Shown: one piece after another, positions 11,801-34,930 of the stretch | Layout: each line of letters opens with the position of its first letter | How positions within the stretch are numbered: the stretch's first letter is position 1 | NCBI GenBank assembly: GCA_038380795.1 | Contig: CM076262.1 | Coordinates: forward strand, 70,018,629 to 70,082,628 | Source: Pyrocephalus nanus | Lineage: Eukaryota; Chordata; Aves; Passeriformes; Tyrannidae | Length of the DNA stretch: 64,000 nt | Direction: 5' to 3' | The notes under the pieces: model-generated | Told to the model about the DNA's origin: nothing | Databases searched by the model: none | The model's input: the letters and a program-made list of their open reading frames with translations, nothing else | Position numbers and translations under genes: made by a program

Positions 11801-13950
11801 TCCTGATTTGGTGAAACCCAATGCTTTGGGCCACTGGTGGGTTTCTACTGGTGTAAAAAGGTCAGTGTAAAACTGATATTTAAGGCATAAATCACATCAA
11901 AAGACTCTGTGCCCTACCTTTAAATAAGGAGACGTACAGAAGTGGCCAAAGGTTGTGGAAAATTCTTAATTTGCTCAGATATTTTACATGATCAGTAGAG
12001 GGGAAAATGTAGATATGAGTAAAAAAAAAAAAAAATTCAAATAAAACTTTGGAGGGATTTGTCACGTTTCAGCAACAGGAATTTTGCTGTCCCAGAGTGG
12101 GAAAACACCCAAAAAACCCAAAAACCCAAGGATGACCTATGCAATTCCAGCCTCAACTCTCAGCTAAGGCAACGAATTCCCTGCATTCGTGTTTCAAAAA
12201 ACCCCGTGGATTTCAGAAGAAAATACTCGAAACTTTAAATTGCTCATTGGGTGATGCCATGAAAATTAATTTTAAAGCCTTTTGTGCCTTAGAGTTTGAT
12301 GCCCAGTAATTTTGTGTTTTCCAAATGTTAACAAATGCTGGTTTGGTTTTCTTGTTGCAAATTGCTTTGGATTATAATGCTTCTATCACAGATTCCATCT
12401 CCTGTGGTAATTATTATCTGTGCAGGATCCTGTATTTACCCTTATGGGTTTGGGTCTTTTTCTTCCAGTACTCCCTTGTAGGACTCAAAGTGTTAATAAA
12501 CACTTGTGTTCATTAGTTTTCTTTAACAGCTCTTCCCTCACACAGCAGTGTGATAAATGACTAAAAAGATGAATTATTTTTTTTTTCCTGATGGTGTTTT
12601 ATACAGTTTGAAAGCACTGTGCCAGCAAAACAAACAAACAAACAAACAAAAGCCAACAAACCTGGGGGGGGGGAAATCAGTTCAAATAATCCAGTTATTT
12701 TTAAAGAATTTATACCTTTAGTCTATTTTGTTTAATAATATTAATCACAGTGTGATCTGGGACACTTCATGCTGTGTGGACATGTCCAGTTCCTTGGAAA
12801 TGTGTGTGTGGGGGATGCTCTCAGGAGCTATTAACAGCCATCTGCTATAATAATCTGATTTATTTCTCAGCAGTTTTCAGCGGACAAGGTTGGGAACACC
12901 CTGGCACAGTGACACGTGTCAGACCCAGACAAGTGTGTCCCATCTGCTGCCCTGCTGGCCCATGAGACATGTTATGAAATATTAGATGGTTTTTTTCCAG
13001 TTTCATTTCCAAATCTTGCATTATTTCCCAGCTGGGTCCACAGGCAGCGAAAAAACCCAGAAAGAAGCAGCAGCCTTACTTAATATCCTTTCAATTTACC
13101 CAGCCCAAAATCACCTTTCAGCATCGTTTTCCAGACTGATGATGCCTGAAATGGGAAGTGAAGGAGGGACAACCAGCACAAAGCTTTCCTGGGTTCATTT
13201 CGACTCCCAGCAAGTAAAGAAAGGAATTTTTGTCACTGAACTTGGAAGAAGATTTTCTACTTGGAAATAATAAACTTCAGTATTGTCAGCATTTTGGGTA
13301 TGGGAAGGGTGAAATATCCATTAATTCCACTGTTCTGGTCTGGGGGGAACTTTCAGCTGGTTTTCAGCTGAGGACTGCTGAGAATAGGTGTTATTTTATC
13401 CAGCTAGTTTGGAAAGCAGAAGGAAACATTGTGTGGGTAAAATAAACCCTGGATTATCGACCTGCCACGGGAGCAGATGTGGATGAGAACTGCTCTGTCA
13501 GACCGGGCAGTTCTGAGCACTTTGAACCTTGAAAATATGCTTTGCAACACTAATTAACTACTAATTAAGTTATATGTTTGAAAGAAACTCCCAATTACAT
13601 ATAATATTTCTGCAGACTGGTATTCTGATATTTTTAATTCATTTAAATTCCCATTTAATTTTTTTTTTCATTACCTCTTGACCAGAATCTTGTCAGTTGT
13701 CATCAAATAAAGTACATATGTGACTCAGACCTGCTAATTAATTCTGTTGTTCTGTTTTTCTTTTCAAATTACAATGGAACGAGATAATTATGAAATCTAT
13801 CAACATATTCTTGTACAAAAAGTTAAATAGAATAGTATTTACTAATAAAGCACAAGTTTGGTAGAAGAGATACCCAAGTATTTTGAGGATTACAGACTCT
13901 GAACTTCACAGCAGTGAATCCTACTTAATTTTGTGGTCTTGGAGCCTTTA
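8881..13950. other. Non-coding interval between STYK1 and GABARAPL1, proximal part
   Basis: No exon could be supported on either strand. Low-complexity patches are present: a (CAAAA/CAAAC)-rich stretch at 9047-9122, poly(A) near 10165-10182 and 12019-12034, and (CAAA)n at 12627-12652. No lectin-type receptor exon was found: there is no open frame containing a WIGL-like segment with appropriate cysteines. Confidence 0.6.
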
Positions 13951-13954
13951 TAAT

Positions 13955-14310
13955 TATCTTGCTATTATTATTATTATTTAATTTTAATTTTTTTTATTTT
14001 ATTATTTATTATTATATATAATTAAAATATACTACTATTAAAATATTAATAACATTTATTATATTTAACTAATAAATACAATAATATTTATTATATTTAA
14101 ATAATATATGTTTATTATATTAATATATAAATACACAATAATTTAATATAATAATATAATTATGAATATATATGAATCTATTTATGGGGTGTAGGAGATG
14201 TGAATCTCAATAATAACAAGAAATTATTATTTCTTCATAAATTACTGTTTATTAATAAATTATCATTTATAAATAAATTATTATATGTGTTTATTATTAT
14301 TACTGAATCT
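13955..14310. repeat. AT-rich low-complexity island
   Basis: About 350 bp made almost wholly of A and T, with many TTATTA, AATATA and TTTATTA words. It is far more AT-rich than its surroundings. It may be a decayed microsatellite or a matrix-attachment-like tract; nothing coding is visible. Confidence 0.8.
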
Positions 14311-17300
14311 GTATAAAGATGACTCTTACACACTTTGGAGATTTACAGCTCTTACACCCCACATCAGGCAGACAAATAAATATCTTACATAAGCAGTGGC
14401 TATTTGCCTGAAAGATGAGTTTTTAATACAAAAAGCTTATGATAACAACTATATGAAAGTGGAAAACCAGAATAACTGGGGGTTTTCTGTCTAGTTCACC
14501 CCATTTTTCTGTACCTTTTTTAGAGGCAGTACAAAACTCCCCAGAAAACACACTATCCCCAAACTGGAACCAGAAGAGACCACTAATCAACATATTAAAT
14601 CCAAATCTAAATTTAAAGAAGCCTTGGAAATCTAAAGCAACCTTGACTGACCTGAAAATGATGCCGTGTTTGCCTGTGTTTTCTGCTTTCTGGGAAAATA
14701 CAAGAATATTACAATAAAAGAATATGTTAAAATAGGAACCTGCCTTAGCAGCTCTGGGATTTTTCAAGAGCTCAGAAATCGGTCCAAATACCCACTTGAT
14801 TCTGCCTTCTGGAACAGCCAAAACTGCAAATTTTATGAAACATGTTCATAATAAAACAGGAGAGGAGATGCTAAATATTTTTAAGTTGCCAGAAAATCCC
14901 CCCAGAAAAAGGCAAATGACAAAAAGAAAAAGCACTTTTTCTTTTTCCAGGCTTGCACTGTGATTTCTCTTTTTGTTCCAGAGAAAGAAGGCACTGATAA
15001 ATGTAACAATGAGCTTTGAAGGGAGCTGCTGCTCAAAGACAATTCAGCAGTGTTTTCTTGGCAGTGTGTCAGGAGTAGGGACCACCTTATTGTTGCTGGT
15101 TCTGGCAAAGAAATCAGAGCTTTTCTAGGCCACAAATGGCAGGATATCAAAATATTACCAGAGATGGTGAGGGGGTTCTTTCATTAATTAAATATAACAT
15201 GAATATACAGGATCCACATTTCAAATTTTACTGTGTAAAGTGTATAAGCTTGTAATTAAAAGTGCTGGGGATCAGGAGGACAAGGCTTTTTTTTTTTTTT
15301 TTTTTTTCTTTTGTCCTGACTGTTTCATTGTATGGCCTTGGGGCAAGTCAGTCCTCATCTCTGCACCTCCATTTCCCCAGCAGCAGAGTGGAGAAAACAA
15401 GAGCTACCCCACTGGGCCACTGGGAGTCTGAATAGATCAGTAATTTTTGAAAAAACAGAGACTGGCAGATAGAACTGATTATGTAAGTGTGAAGTAATAA
15501 AATGCAGACTGTGATCAGACCTGTCACTGCTCATTTTCTGTTATGTGCCCCCCGGAACAAATGGACTGCAAGTGAGAGCTGAAATATTCCAGTGTTACCT
15601 CTGAACAACCACTGGAAAATGGAACAATAATTATTTCAGATTGTAACCTGCATTACCATCTCCTCCATCATTTTTATGTACGTTCTTACAGGGTGCATTG
15701 CAGCTCTACTCCTTTCTTGGCTCCCATTCTAAAAAGGCTCTTTTTGCCCATTGTCTCCTAGTTTTTCTCTCCCAAAACCCTTTTTCTGCTGCATTTCACA
15801 TCTGCAGAGTTTACACCTGCAAGCTTTTCCGTAATCACCAGAAGCCCATGACTCCACATCCCCCTGTGTGGTTTTCCCCATTCCTGTGTTTCCCTATTGA
15901 TCTCCGCTCTCTGGTGGCTATTTCTGGCACTTGGCTTTTGGCTCCAGCTGCTCTGAGTGCATTGTTAATGCATAATTCACGTTTGTCCATCATCCTAAAG
16001 GCTGGGTGCATACCTTGCTGTTTTTCTTTTCTGATTGCCTGCACACACTGTACTTGTCACGGTGGTGTGTTTTTGTTGTGGGGATGACATGTGATGTGAG
16101 GCATTTTTCAGCCCTGCTCACTGTTTGGCTGCCAAGTACCTCCAGGAGTTGAAGGATTGCTAATCAAGGCTATAAATAGAAGAATAAATGCTGTACATGG
16201 AAGCGGGAGGAGAACGCAGAGATCCTGATTTTCCAGTGATGACATTGCTATAACTGCATTAAGGTTGAAGGGACTGGTTTATGAGCTGAAGGAAAAGCTG
16301 ATCTGGTTCGTCTCCTGTCCAGTCTTTATTCCTCCCACAGCTCAGAGGAGTAACCCAGGATTTCCATGCCCTTTGATGTCCAGCCACCTTCTCCCTCAGA
16401 GGTGACAGAAGGATCTCTTCTCATGCAGCAGCATCTCCAATCTCTATTACCTGGGATACTCTGAGCTAGGAGGAGGGGAATAAAGAATAAAGCAAAGCCA
16501 TCAGGATGACTGGAGAAAAGATCCCATGTGCAGTGACAGTGAGCAAGGCAGAGTATTAATTACTCAGCCTTCCTAAACCAGCTGAGCCCATCATTTCCCC
16601 CAGGCCTCGCTTCAGCACCGTTCCTGTAACCCCCAGAGCAAAGGTTACAGCTATAAATGAAGCCTCCTTTGAGCACAGGATAATGTTTCATCTTTGGACC
16701 AGGCAAATCACACGCAGTAAAAAATGGGTAAATGTGAATGCTTTGCCTGCACATTTTGTGTTTGTGCCTCTCAGTGATGGCAACTCTTTGGTAACTCCCG
16801 AATCCGAGTGACGGCGCTGAGCCAGCTCCCAGCAGGGGCTCCTTCCCTCTCCCCCCAAACAATATCCACCAGGAAAAGCAGCCTGGTTTATCACCACTGC
16901 AGGCTGCAGGCCAAAATCAGCCCTGAGGGGGCTGAAATGGGCAATGCCAGCACGGATGCCCACAGTCCTGGGCCATGGTGACCCCCTCCCCTTTTGGGGC
17001 CTGGCATGTACAGTCAGGGCTGGTGATGCCCTTGAGGCCCCATCAGCTGGCGAGGACTGTTCAGGGCCTTAAAAATGTCAGAGAATGCCTCAGTGCATCC
17101 ATTATCCACCTTAAAACCTTCTCACATCATCCAGGTCGAATTATAAAGTTCCTACTGGTGGCATGGCAATCCAGAGCTAGGTGTGTGTGTGATAGCATCA
17201 CCAAAAAAAAGGAGATAAGTGACTTGTCCTGGTGGACAGGATTGAGTAAATCCGGGGTGGTGGGAAAAAGTAGCAGCAAAAGTAGCAAAAAAAAAAAAAG

Positions 17301-17400
17301 TAGCAGCACAAGTTCTGGCAAAGCTGTCCCTTTATTAATATGCCCATGTCAGAAAGAAATGCCAGTCACCCATTTTGGATCAATCTGTGATTTTCAAATG
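14311..17400. other. Non-coding interval between STYK1 and GABARAPL1, distal part
   Basis: No supported exon. Contains the MIR-like patch listed separately, poly(T) near 15288-15308 and poly(A) near 17288-17299. The 129-codon open frame at 15698-16087 has no recognisable domain. Confidence 0.5.
15325..15480 (+). repeat. MIR-like ancient SINE remnant
   Basis: 'ggccttggggcaagtcagtc', 'ctctgcacctccatttcccc' and the following 'tctgaatagatcagta' resemble the core and 3' half of a MIR SINE. Strongly diverged; assigned by eye only. Confidence 0.45.
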
Positions 17401-17438
17401 CATCTTTATTGATAGGTTGATTAAGCTCTAGTCTGAAC

Positions 17439-17444
17439 TTTATT
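17439..17444 (-). terminator. GABARAPL1: Candidate GABARAPL1 poly(A) signal (AATAAA on minus strand)
   Basis: Plus-strand TTTATT reads AATAAA in the direction of GABARAPL1. A second one lies at 17405-17410. Either would give a 3' UTR of about 2.6 kb running from 20043 downwards. The choice between them is an inference; no transcript data are available here. Confidence 0.4.
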
Positions 17445-20043
17445 TTACAAGAACCTGCAGCTAACCAGCACAAAAAAAAAATTACCATCATTACCTCGTA
17501 CAATACCGGACTAGCACAAAAACAGAAGTAAATGCCACAATCCAGTTAAAAGAACTGTTAAAAAGAACTAAACTGTAAACTCTACATGTAACAAACAGCT
17601 GTGATTAGTCCCACATGTCATTTATAAACCCAGCAGCGGGAGGGGAGGTCTGAACACAAAACCAAGCAGCCCAGATGCCCACCCTTTCTCCCCTGAGCGT
17701 GCTTGGCAGCCCACACGTGGACAAGTGGGACAGCAGCAGAGAGATGCACACCAGCTGCCTGTCTCCTGTCTTTTACCCTGGAAAGCCCCCCCGGGTCTGT
17801 TCTCCGCTTGAGAACGTTCAGAGCTTCCTAAAACATGAGACTGATACAGATTTGCACCCAAAGGATGTGAGGAGAGCCTGGTAGTTGAAGGAGAGCGGGT
17901 CTAAAAGAGAGGACTGAGCAGTGCAAGCAGAAAACTGAAGTTACCCAAGTTGGCAGCAGGTACAAACTCATCCAAACACATTTATTCCAGATGGATGGGA
18001 ACAGCACACCTGAAGTTCAGGCTGTAACACTGGGGATATGATTCCCCCCCATTTTCATCCTCTGCTCCCTCATTTTCTGTCTGCCCGTTATAACCAGCCT
18101 GTCTCTACATCCTTTGTGGTTCCTCCCTTCTCTCCCACTCTTCTGCTACTTTCCATTCCCCACAGGGAGCAACCCTCCTGCCCCTCTGCACTGCCTTTCC
18201 TGACCTTCACACAGCTCTGCCAGTGACTCCTGCCCGACACACCCTTGAGCTCTTCTGCCTCATGTACCTCTGCATGACAACGCTCAGAGAAGGCTGAAAC
18301 CTGATTTCCTGTTTCCCACAATCAGAGGAGCACTCATCTTGATTTCTCAATTCACGAGGAACACAGGGAACTGGGATCTAACTCTATTAACAACAGAGTA
18401 AACACCTTCAACTTATTGTGGAATCTGCCCGTGTTCTTCATCCTTCTTGCCCTTTCCTCCCTCTTGGTCCCTCTCTTAAATGTAGGAATGTTTACAGTAA
18501 GTCAGGTCTAGTTCTCTGATTTTTAGATGAGACCCCAGGATTTTCCTGAAAGTCAGCTCACTCTCCAAAAACCCACTCCTTCATCACATTTATGGCAGTT
18601 ATGGGAAAATCTGCTGTTTGTGCCACTGGGAAGAAAACTGCTTTGGCATGACAGCGTAAGGCTTGCACAAGGACATCACCCATCTGGCACCTTTCTAAGA
18701 ACAACACTGGTTTAAAATAAAATAATTAAAAAAAAAAAAATCTACCAATAATCTATTCCCCTTCAAGTCTAAAAAGAACCTCTGTTGTGGCAAAGAGTGG
18801 CACCGTTAGCCAATCACAAAAAGCCAGCAAAACACACGTGGCAGTGACTGATTTCTTCCACTTGTGCATGTGGTGCGAGGGCTGTACAGGGACGAGGCAT
18901 GGAAGGGAAGGCTAAACCCACAGGACTCCTGCCATCCTCAAATCTGCAGAAGGACAACACTGAGGGGTGATTTTCTGTGTTCACCAACAGCAAGACCAGT
19001 AGTAGTTAAGCTGTCTTTAATGCACAGCAAGGGAGACTAAAGTTGGGTTACCAGGAAAAGCAATCTGGCTCGTGGGCCAGCTGGGAACTGAACAGTCAAC
19101 CTCAGCAGCCTCCAGGGTCTTCCTCAGGGAGGTTCAGTAAGAACAAGTGTGATGAGCAGCCACACTGGACATGTTTGGTGTACTCAGTCCTGTCTCAGAG
19201 CTGGTGGGGGCTGGTCCTTCTGTTGAGGTCCTTCCTAGCCCTGTGCTTACCAGTTTATCAGTTGACTTCACTGAAAAGAACGAAAGGGCCATCTCCAATT
19301 TTTCTGCCCAGCAGTTGCAATTAAAGCAATGAAGGGGGGGAAAAAAAACCACCTTAAAAAAATCCTTCCTTCCTTTCCCCAACCTTCATGTCTCACAGCT
19401 GAGGAGTTCCCAGCCCTCAGAGTTAGCCCTTCTAGTACCGGTGGACAGAGTCAGCCCTTCTAATACTGATGGAAGTGATGGGAAACACAATACCCTTGGA
19501 ACATTTCACAGGCAGCAGCTGGAGTGAGGACTGTCAGCACAGGACAGCCTTGTGAGAGCAGACTGAAGTATTTCACAGCTCACTGAAGGCTCACAGCAGT
19601 GTGGAGACACGACAGGGTCAGTGTACAATACATGGCATGCCTTCTTCATCCAGCAAAAGGGTTACATGGGAATGGCCATCCTGCCCAGTCACTCTCCTGG
19701 AGCTTCCCCACACTGCCTGGTCCAGCAGCCTCCAGCACTAGCTAGCTACTTACAGCTGTGGCAAGAGAAGAACTGTGAACAGTGGAGCCTCCCCACCCCT
19801 CAGCGTGGAACCTCTTGTTAGTTCTTCCAGTCCACCGTCCCCCTCCCCTCCCTCCCCTCGATTTAAAAAAATAATGGTTATAATTAATGCGTGGAAGTCG
19901 ATGACAGTGTGCACGGTGGTTCACTTCCAGTTTTCTCTTTCCCTCTTCTCATGCATCCTCTCCTCCTGCCTCTGCAACAACCCCCTCCCCCTGCCAATCC
20001 TCTCCATCAGTCCATCCACCCTGCAGGCCTGGGGGGCTGCTGC
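17445..20043 (-). other. GABARAPL1: Probable GABARAPL1 3' UTR
   Basis: This follows the stop codon at 20044-20046 on the minus strand, without any splice-like interruption and without other genes, until the candidate poly(A) hexamers near 17405-17444. The extent is inferred from those signals. Confidence 0.45.
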
Positions 20044-26453
<6,410 letters not shown>

Positions 26454-26469
26454 ACTGGGAGGGGTCCCC

Positions 26470-28660
26470 ACTGCCCGTGTCTGTCTGTCCCAGGACACAT
26501 GGACATTTCCCCGCAGTTGCCAGGAGGTGTCAGAGGATCCATCAGAAGGCGCTGGTTTCGTGCAGTCCAGCCTAAGACGGAAGGAATTCCGGGGTTCTGA
26601 CCCGTGGAAAATTCTGGGTTTGTGGCATTGCACCTTCCCCTGATTCCTGTGTTTGGCCTCCTTGCTTCCTAACTGCTGGCAGCACAGCCGAGTGTGTTCG
26701 AGGTCTGTGGTGATGGTGTAGGTTTGTCCTCAAGGGCAAAAGAGAGGAACTTTTCCAGCCTGTTTCACCCAGGTCACCAACACGTCCTGGCAATTTTAAC
26801 AGACTGACCCCACGCTTCCTTTGTCCCGTAAATGGCTGTTTCCATCCCCAGGACTGCACACGAGGCAGCTGAGCCTTGCTCGGTTTGAATTGCTGGTGAC
26901 AAACCAGGGAGAAGCTTCAGGGTTCTTCCCTGTCCCGCTGGAAAGACAAGGCCTGTGAGTGGATTGCTGGGTGACTTCTCCCAACGAATCCCACGTGAGG
27001 TGGGAGATTCGCAAACCTTGCTGTTGTCTTCCTGCCCCTGATGATGCAGCCCTGGATGTGCAGCCACAAGACTCGCCCTTCCCTCTTCTTCCCCACTTCC
27101 TCTTCACCAGGCACCGAGTTCCCAGCTCTCTGCTCCGGCTTCAATAATAACAACAGCGTCACTGGCAAAACAGCAGGCAGGAAGGTGACACACGCAGGAG
27201 CAGTGACAAACAGCTGAACATCTGACTTGGAGTTATTCAAGTGTCATCCCCCCCGGGGCATGTGACAAACCCCATGTTATGGATCTGTGTGCCAGAGGGA
27301 GGAACTGGAAACGGGGTTGGCACGACCCACAGGCTACCAAAACAATACAGCTTTCCTGAACCCAGAGCGTCAGAACAGCTCTGAGCACGTCCTGTGCTGC
27401 TGTGCCTGCAGCTCACACAGAGGGACGTTCTGAAAGGGATTTCCCAAGCGCTGCCAGTGCCGTAGCCATAGAAGCAGGAGATAAAAATATTTGCACAGAA
27501 CCTGGGGGGCAGGGTTTGCAGTCTGGGCTGTACCACACAGCATTCCTTCTCGACAACGCTGCTCAGCTACTTGTAAGTCTGGACTCCCTTGGATATTTCT
27601 TCCATGAGTACCTCCAGTGGGATACCTTCCTCCTTTGTGCCTCCACAGGCTGACTTTATCATTTTTAAAGCCTTTGTTGTGGAGTCAGCATTTCAAAGCT
27701 TCTCTTGTCAGGAAACATCTACTTTGTATTCCGAATGGGGGTTAAACTGCACGTGGTGCCTCTCCCAGTACCCCTCACGACTGGTCTGGTGACCTCAGAG
27801 CCAGTCTGGGCACGTTGGTCTTGGATGAGGGCACAGGATTAGTCACTGCCACCAAACAATGTCTAATTGTGTGCATGTTTTCCTTTCCTCCTGAAAAGGA
27901 CTCTGTGTTGTCTGTGCTGCCTCACTGCTCCATTTTTCTACACTTTCTTATTTTTCACCAAAAAAAGCCGCTCATTCCTCCCAAGCTTGTTGCACGGCCC
28001 ATCCTCAGCTCAAAGTGGCTTAAAAGCCTACAAATGGTGTCACGGGGAGATTAAGGAACATACCTTGTGGCGTGATGAAAAGCAGCAAATGGCAGCAAAA
28101 TCCTGCTTTTTCACAAAATACATGTGATGTTTATTGACTCTGTCCTCATTATGGGATTATTTCAGAGGAGAGAACTTTGAATGGTAACAGATCTGCCAGC
28201 AAGAGCCAAGTGTCTCCAGTCACCTGGGCCTGCTCTTTGCTTTCTTACACAACCTTCTATGTTGTTTAAATAGAGTAGTCTGCTTCTGCTTTTTGTTCAT
28301 TTGTTGTAATCTGGTGTTTTATTGGGTCCAATGGGCTCACCTGATGTCAGTTTATAGGAAACAATCCCTGAGCAAGTGAAGTTATATCTGTCATTATTGC
28401 CACCTGAAATACTTCAGATGTCTTGCCAAGTAAAAAAACCCTTGAGGGTACCAGCATAGCACCTAAAAACTAGGAGTGAGACAAGCAAAGAAGGAGGTGA
28501 GCAGATGGGAAGGGACTGGAGAGTTAGACATGGAAATCAGCAGGTAATGCCCAGATCTGGGTACAATTGACCTGTAAATTTTGCCCTGGAGACTGAGAAA
28601 GGACAGAGCTTAGTTTGTTAGAACACGATGCTAAAACCACCAAAATCCCCATAGGGACCA
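26470..28660. other. Non-coding interval upstream of GABARAPL1
   Basis: No supported exon or recognised repeat. Open frames on both strands lack domain features and codon bias. Confidence 0.5.
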
Positions 28661-28669
28661 TTTAGTTAA

Positions 28670-28724
28670 GAGTTGGACTCAATGATCCATGTGGGTCCCT
28701 TCCAACTCAGAATATTCTGTGATT
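28670..28724 (+). repeat. CR1 LINE 3' tail fragment
   Basis: 'gagttggactcaatgatcc', 'gtgggtcccttccaactcag' and 'aatattctgtgat' match the avian CR1 terminus. Only the last 55 bp or so remain. Confidence 0.85.
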
Positions 28725-29273
28725 TAGAGACAACTAGAAAAATTCACAGAAGAAAAAAACCAAAACTCATAGAAATTAAAATATTTGAGATAGTAGAGGA
28801 GAGGAAAACTAATAATTTTAAAACTTCCCTTATCATTGCACATATTAGGGAAAAAAAAAAAAAAAAAGCCCTGTAATTATTATGGTAAACCGTTGAAAAT
28901 TGAGCATTCCTGTGTTGCCAGGCAGGATTGCTGCCCTGTGGAGCAGGGCTGCCATCATGTGTTAAACGCCTGCACAGCTCGGGCTTCACAGGCAGAAGGT
29001 GGAGTAGGAACAGTCCGTTCCCCCTGGAAAACGACTGCGAAGAACTTCCAGGAAGTTTCGGGGCTTGGTGGTACTTGACGCGTGTTCAGCAGATCTCAAA
29101 TGTCTCTGCCTGCTTCGGGATTTCACTGGGGAGTAAACAAGAGGCTTCCAGGAAATGTTCTGCAGCCTGGGGGACACGTCGTGGCTGAACAGGACTTCAG
29201 AGAGCAGCTGATAAAGTGGGTCACTCGACGAGATGTTCCACAAACAGTTGCTGTTATTGTTATTATTATTATT

Positions 29274-29402
29274 TCAAGGCCAAGTTGGACGGGGCTCTGA
29301 GCAACCTGGTCTGGTGGAAGTCGTCCCTGCCCATGGCAGGAGTTTGGAACTCAGTCTTTAAAGTCCCCTCTAACCCAAACTACTCTGTAATTCTATGATT
29401 CA
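29274..29402 (+). repeat. CR1 LINE 3' end fragment
   Basis: 'caagttggacggggctctga', 'gcaacctggtctggtgg', 'gtccctgcccatggcagg' and a terminal 'aattctatgattc' form a clear CR1 3' end. It is preceded by a short (TTA)n stretch. Confidence 0.9.
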
Positions 29403-30227
29403 GGAATGCTGTATAGCAGAAGGGACATAAACTTACACATCACTTCTCTGCTTTTTCCATTCCACTTTATCACTCACTAATGATACAGTTGGCCAATGAC
29501 CACACAATTCAGGAAAAAGTTTATAACCTCAGAAATCAAGACCCTTACACACAAAATGGGCAAGGTCTGGGATGTTATCAAAGATGTTTGGGTTGTTCAG
29601 TTCAGCTTTATTCTATCCCTGAAGTGATCTAACCAACCTTCTCTAAAATTTTCTGTGGTTGGTCTCAACAGCAGTTAGGTTCCTAAAAATATGTGAGACC
29701 TTGTCCAACATTGTCCTTGTTCTCCTTATCTACAAAATAACCACATTTTCTGCATTTCACAGGAAAGAAGACCAGCATATCATGGACAGTGAGAATTTGG
29801 GTACTTCAGTAAGAAGGGCCATGCAGGTGTTTTAGAAAGCTGTCATATCTGTGGCCTTCATATCAACATTACCATTTACATCAGTTAACTGCTTATCATA
29901 TGATATTTGATGTCCTTCTGCTTTAATGTTTTCAGGTGCTGAACCTGGGGTAGAGACACAACTAATATAATCCAACACTCACCTTCTCCTGACTGCCTAA
30001 CCCAAGAAAACATTTTACAGATGGTCCATATCCATGTTCAGCCAGTTTGGTCAATATTTCTGGATGGTTCAGAGTATTTGTATCCATCAGGAGAGACTTG
30101 CAAATTATTCTGTCTGGGAAATGGCTTAAATGTTTTAAGTGGTCTTACTTAAATTGATCTGGTTTTGACAGCAACAGTAGGCATTAATAAATGATACAAT
30201 ATGAATGCAATGAATGGATGATTGAGC

Positions 30228-30233
30228 TTTATT
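30228..30233 (-). terminator. TMEM52B: Candidate TMEM52B poly(A) signal
   Basis: Plus-strand TTTATT reads AATAAA on the TMEM52B strand, about 740 bp past its stop codon. I did not see a closer canonical hexamer in this orientation. Confidence 0.35.
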
Positions 30234-30528
30234 TCAGGGGCAGTGTTCCTGCTCCTCCCCTTGTTTGATCTGTTGGCACCTAATATAATATTTTTTAATT
30301 CAAATACAAGAGCTTGAGACTACTATTTCAGAATTGCTATATATCCTATTCAGAACCAGACTGTCTTCATTCTGTGTATCCTGGAGGACATTTAGGGCAC
30401 ATTCTGTATGTATCCTCTCCTTTGTTTACACACAGATTGTTTGTTTTAAAAATGACTACAAATGTTTGGCACTTTCTAGAAGTTTGGTGTTATTACTGGG
30501 CCTTAATAGACCTCCTCACAGGTCTTTT

Positions 30529-30602
30529 TTTTTTTTGTTTGTTTGTTTGGTTTGGGTTTTGTTGTGGTTTTTGTTTGGTTGGTTTAGTTTTTGTCTGTTT
30601 TG
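30529..30602 (+). repeat. TTTG/GTTT-rich low-complexity tract
   Basis: Poly(T) followed by TTTGTTTGGTTTGGG-like words. Similar tracts occur at 3916-4010 and 21297-21394, and in the opposite orientation at 9047-9122. Within the likely TMEM52B 3' UTR or just beyond it. Confidence 0.7.
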
Positions 30603-30970
30603 AAATCCTCCCTGCCAATCTGAGGAAACCCAGGCTGGAGGCAGGAGGGATGAGACTGCATCTGCCATCACCCTGCAAGAATGGCTCAGCACCTTGATCC
30701 TGCTGCCAGCTTATTTGTGCCAACTCTGCTGCTGGTGTTGTGTGTCTGTAATAAACGGACTTGGAGAATGCCAATTGCCAACCATCTCGAGGAGGTGTCA
30801 GAAAGAGGCGCCAAACTACGCTAGATCTGAAAATATTTTGAATTTTAGCTAATTTCCGCCCCATTTTTCATTAAACTAAGGAAGTCAGTCTGAGATTCCC
30901 AACCCTGCCCACATGAGTTAGTCCCTGCGTTTAACTGTTCTGATTATTTGCCATTAATTAAAACCAGGCA

Positions 30971-34164
<3,194 letters not shown>

Positions 34165-34769
34165 GCCTGTGAGGTGATTCTGTGGCCTCTTGGTGTCTCA
34201 GGCTGCTCAAAGTCTTCTTGTCCTTCCCAGTTTCAGTTCATCCTCACCAGGAGAAGGAGCAGGTTCCGTGCTGTGTGTTGAATCCAGTCTCTTCTTCCTA
34301 CTCTTACCTCTTTCTGTCCTCTGCCCTTCAGGTTTTAGCTTTCTCTCTTTCCCAATTTGTCACTGGCAATTCCTGATCGTTTCTGCCTGTCTCTTTCTGT
34401 TGTCCTGTTCCTCTCCCTCTTTTGAAGGGATTTCCAAAGCCTTCCAGTCAGATCAGGAGAAGAGCAGTAGCTACAAGTGCTGGCTTTAGATGGTGAACTA
34501 GTCCAGTGAAGGGCATCGTGAGATCTCTGCAGACCTGACCCTTCCCTTGCAGGAGCAGAAAGGGTCTCTGAGTTTGTTCATTCCCAATTATTTCTCTCCC
34601 CGCCCCTACCCTCAGGGGAGTGGGTTGAAGGTCGTGTTATTGACCTTTTTTAAATGGAGTTCAGATTCCTCTCCCTCCTCCAGTACCTTTTCTGTCCTGG
34701 CAGTCACATTGTCCTGCCTCTGTGGATCCAATCTGTTGACTTTGAAGGGAAAGAATTTGCAATATAATA

Positions 34770-34930
34770 AATATATATATAGCATTGTATATATCTGTAG
34801 TTACAGGTATATGTGTAGATCTGTATATGTATATATATATATATATGAATACATATATATAAATATAAATAAATAAATAAATAAAATAAGTAAATAAATA
34901 AGTAAATATATATATATATATATATAAATA
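34770..34930. repeat. AT microsatellite cluster
   Basis: (TA)n runs around 34770-34860, (AAAT)n at about 34860-34895 and a second (TA)n at about 34906-34926. It lies upstream of the TMEM52B start on its strand. Confidence 0.9.

Noticed and set aside
15698..16087. 129-codon plus-strand open frame in the STYK1-GABARAPL1 gap, considered as a possible receptor exon
   Set aside because: No lectin-domain cysteine pattern, WIGL motif or plausible splice partners.
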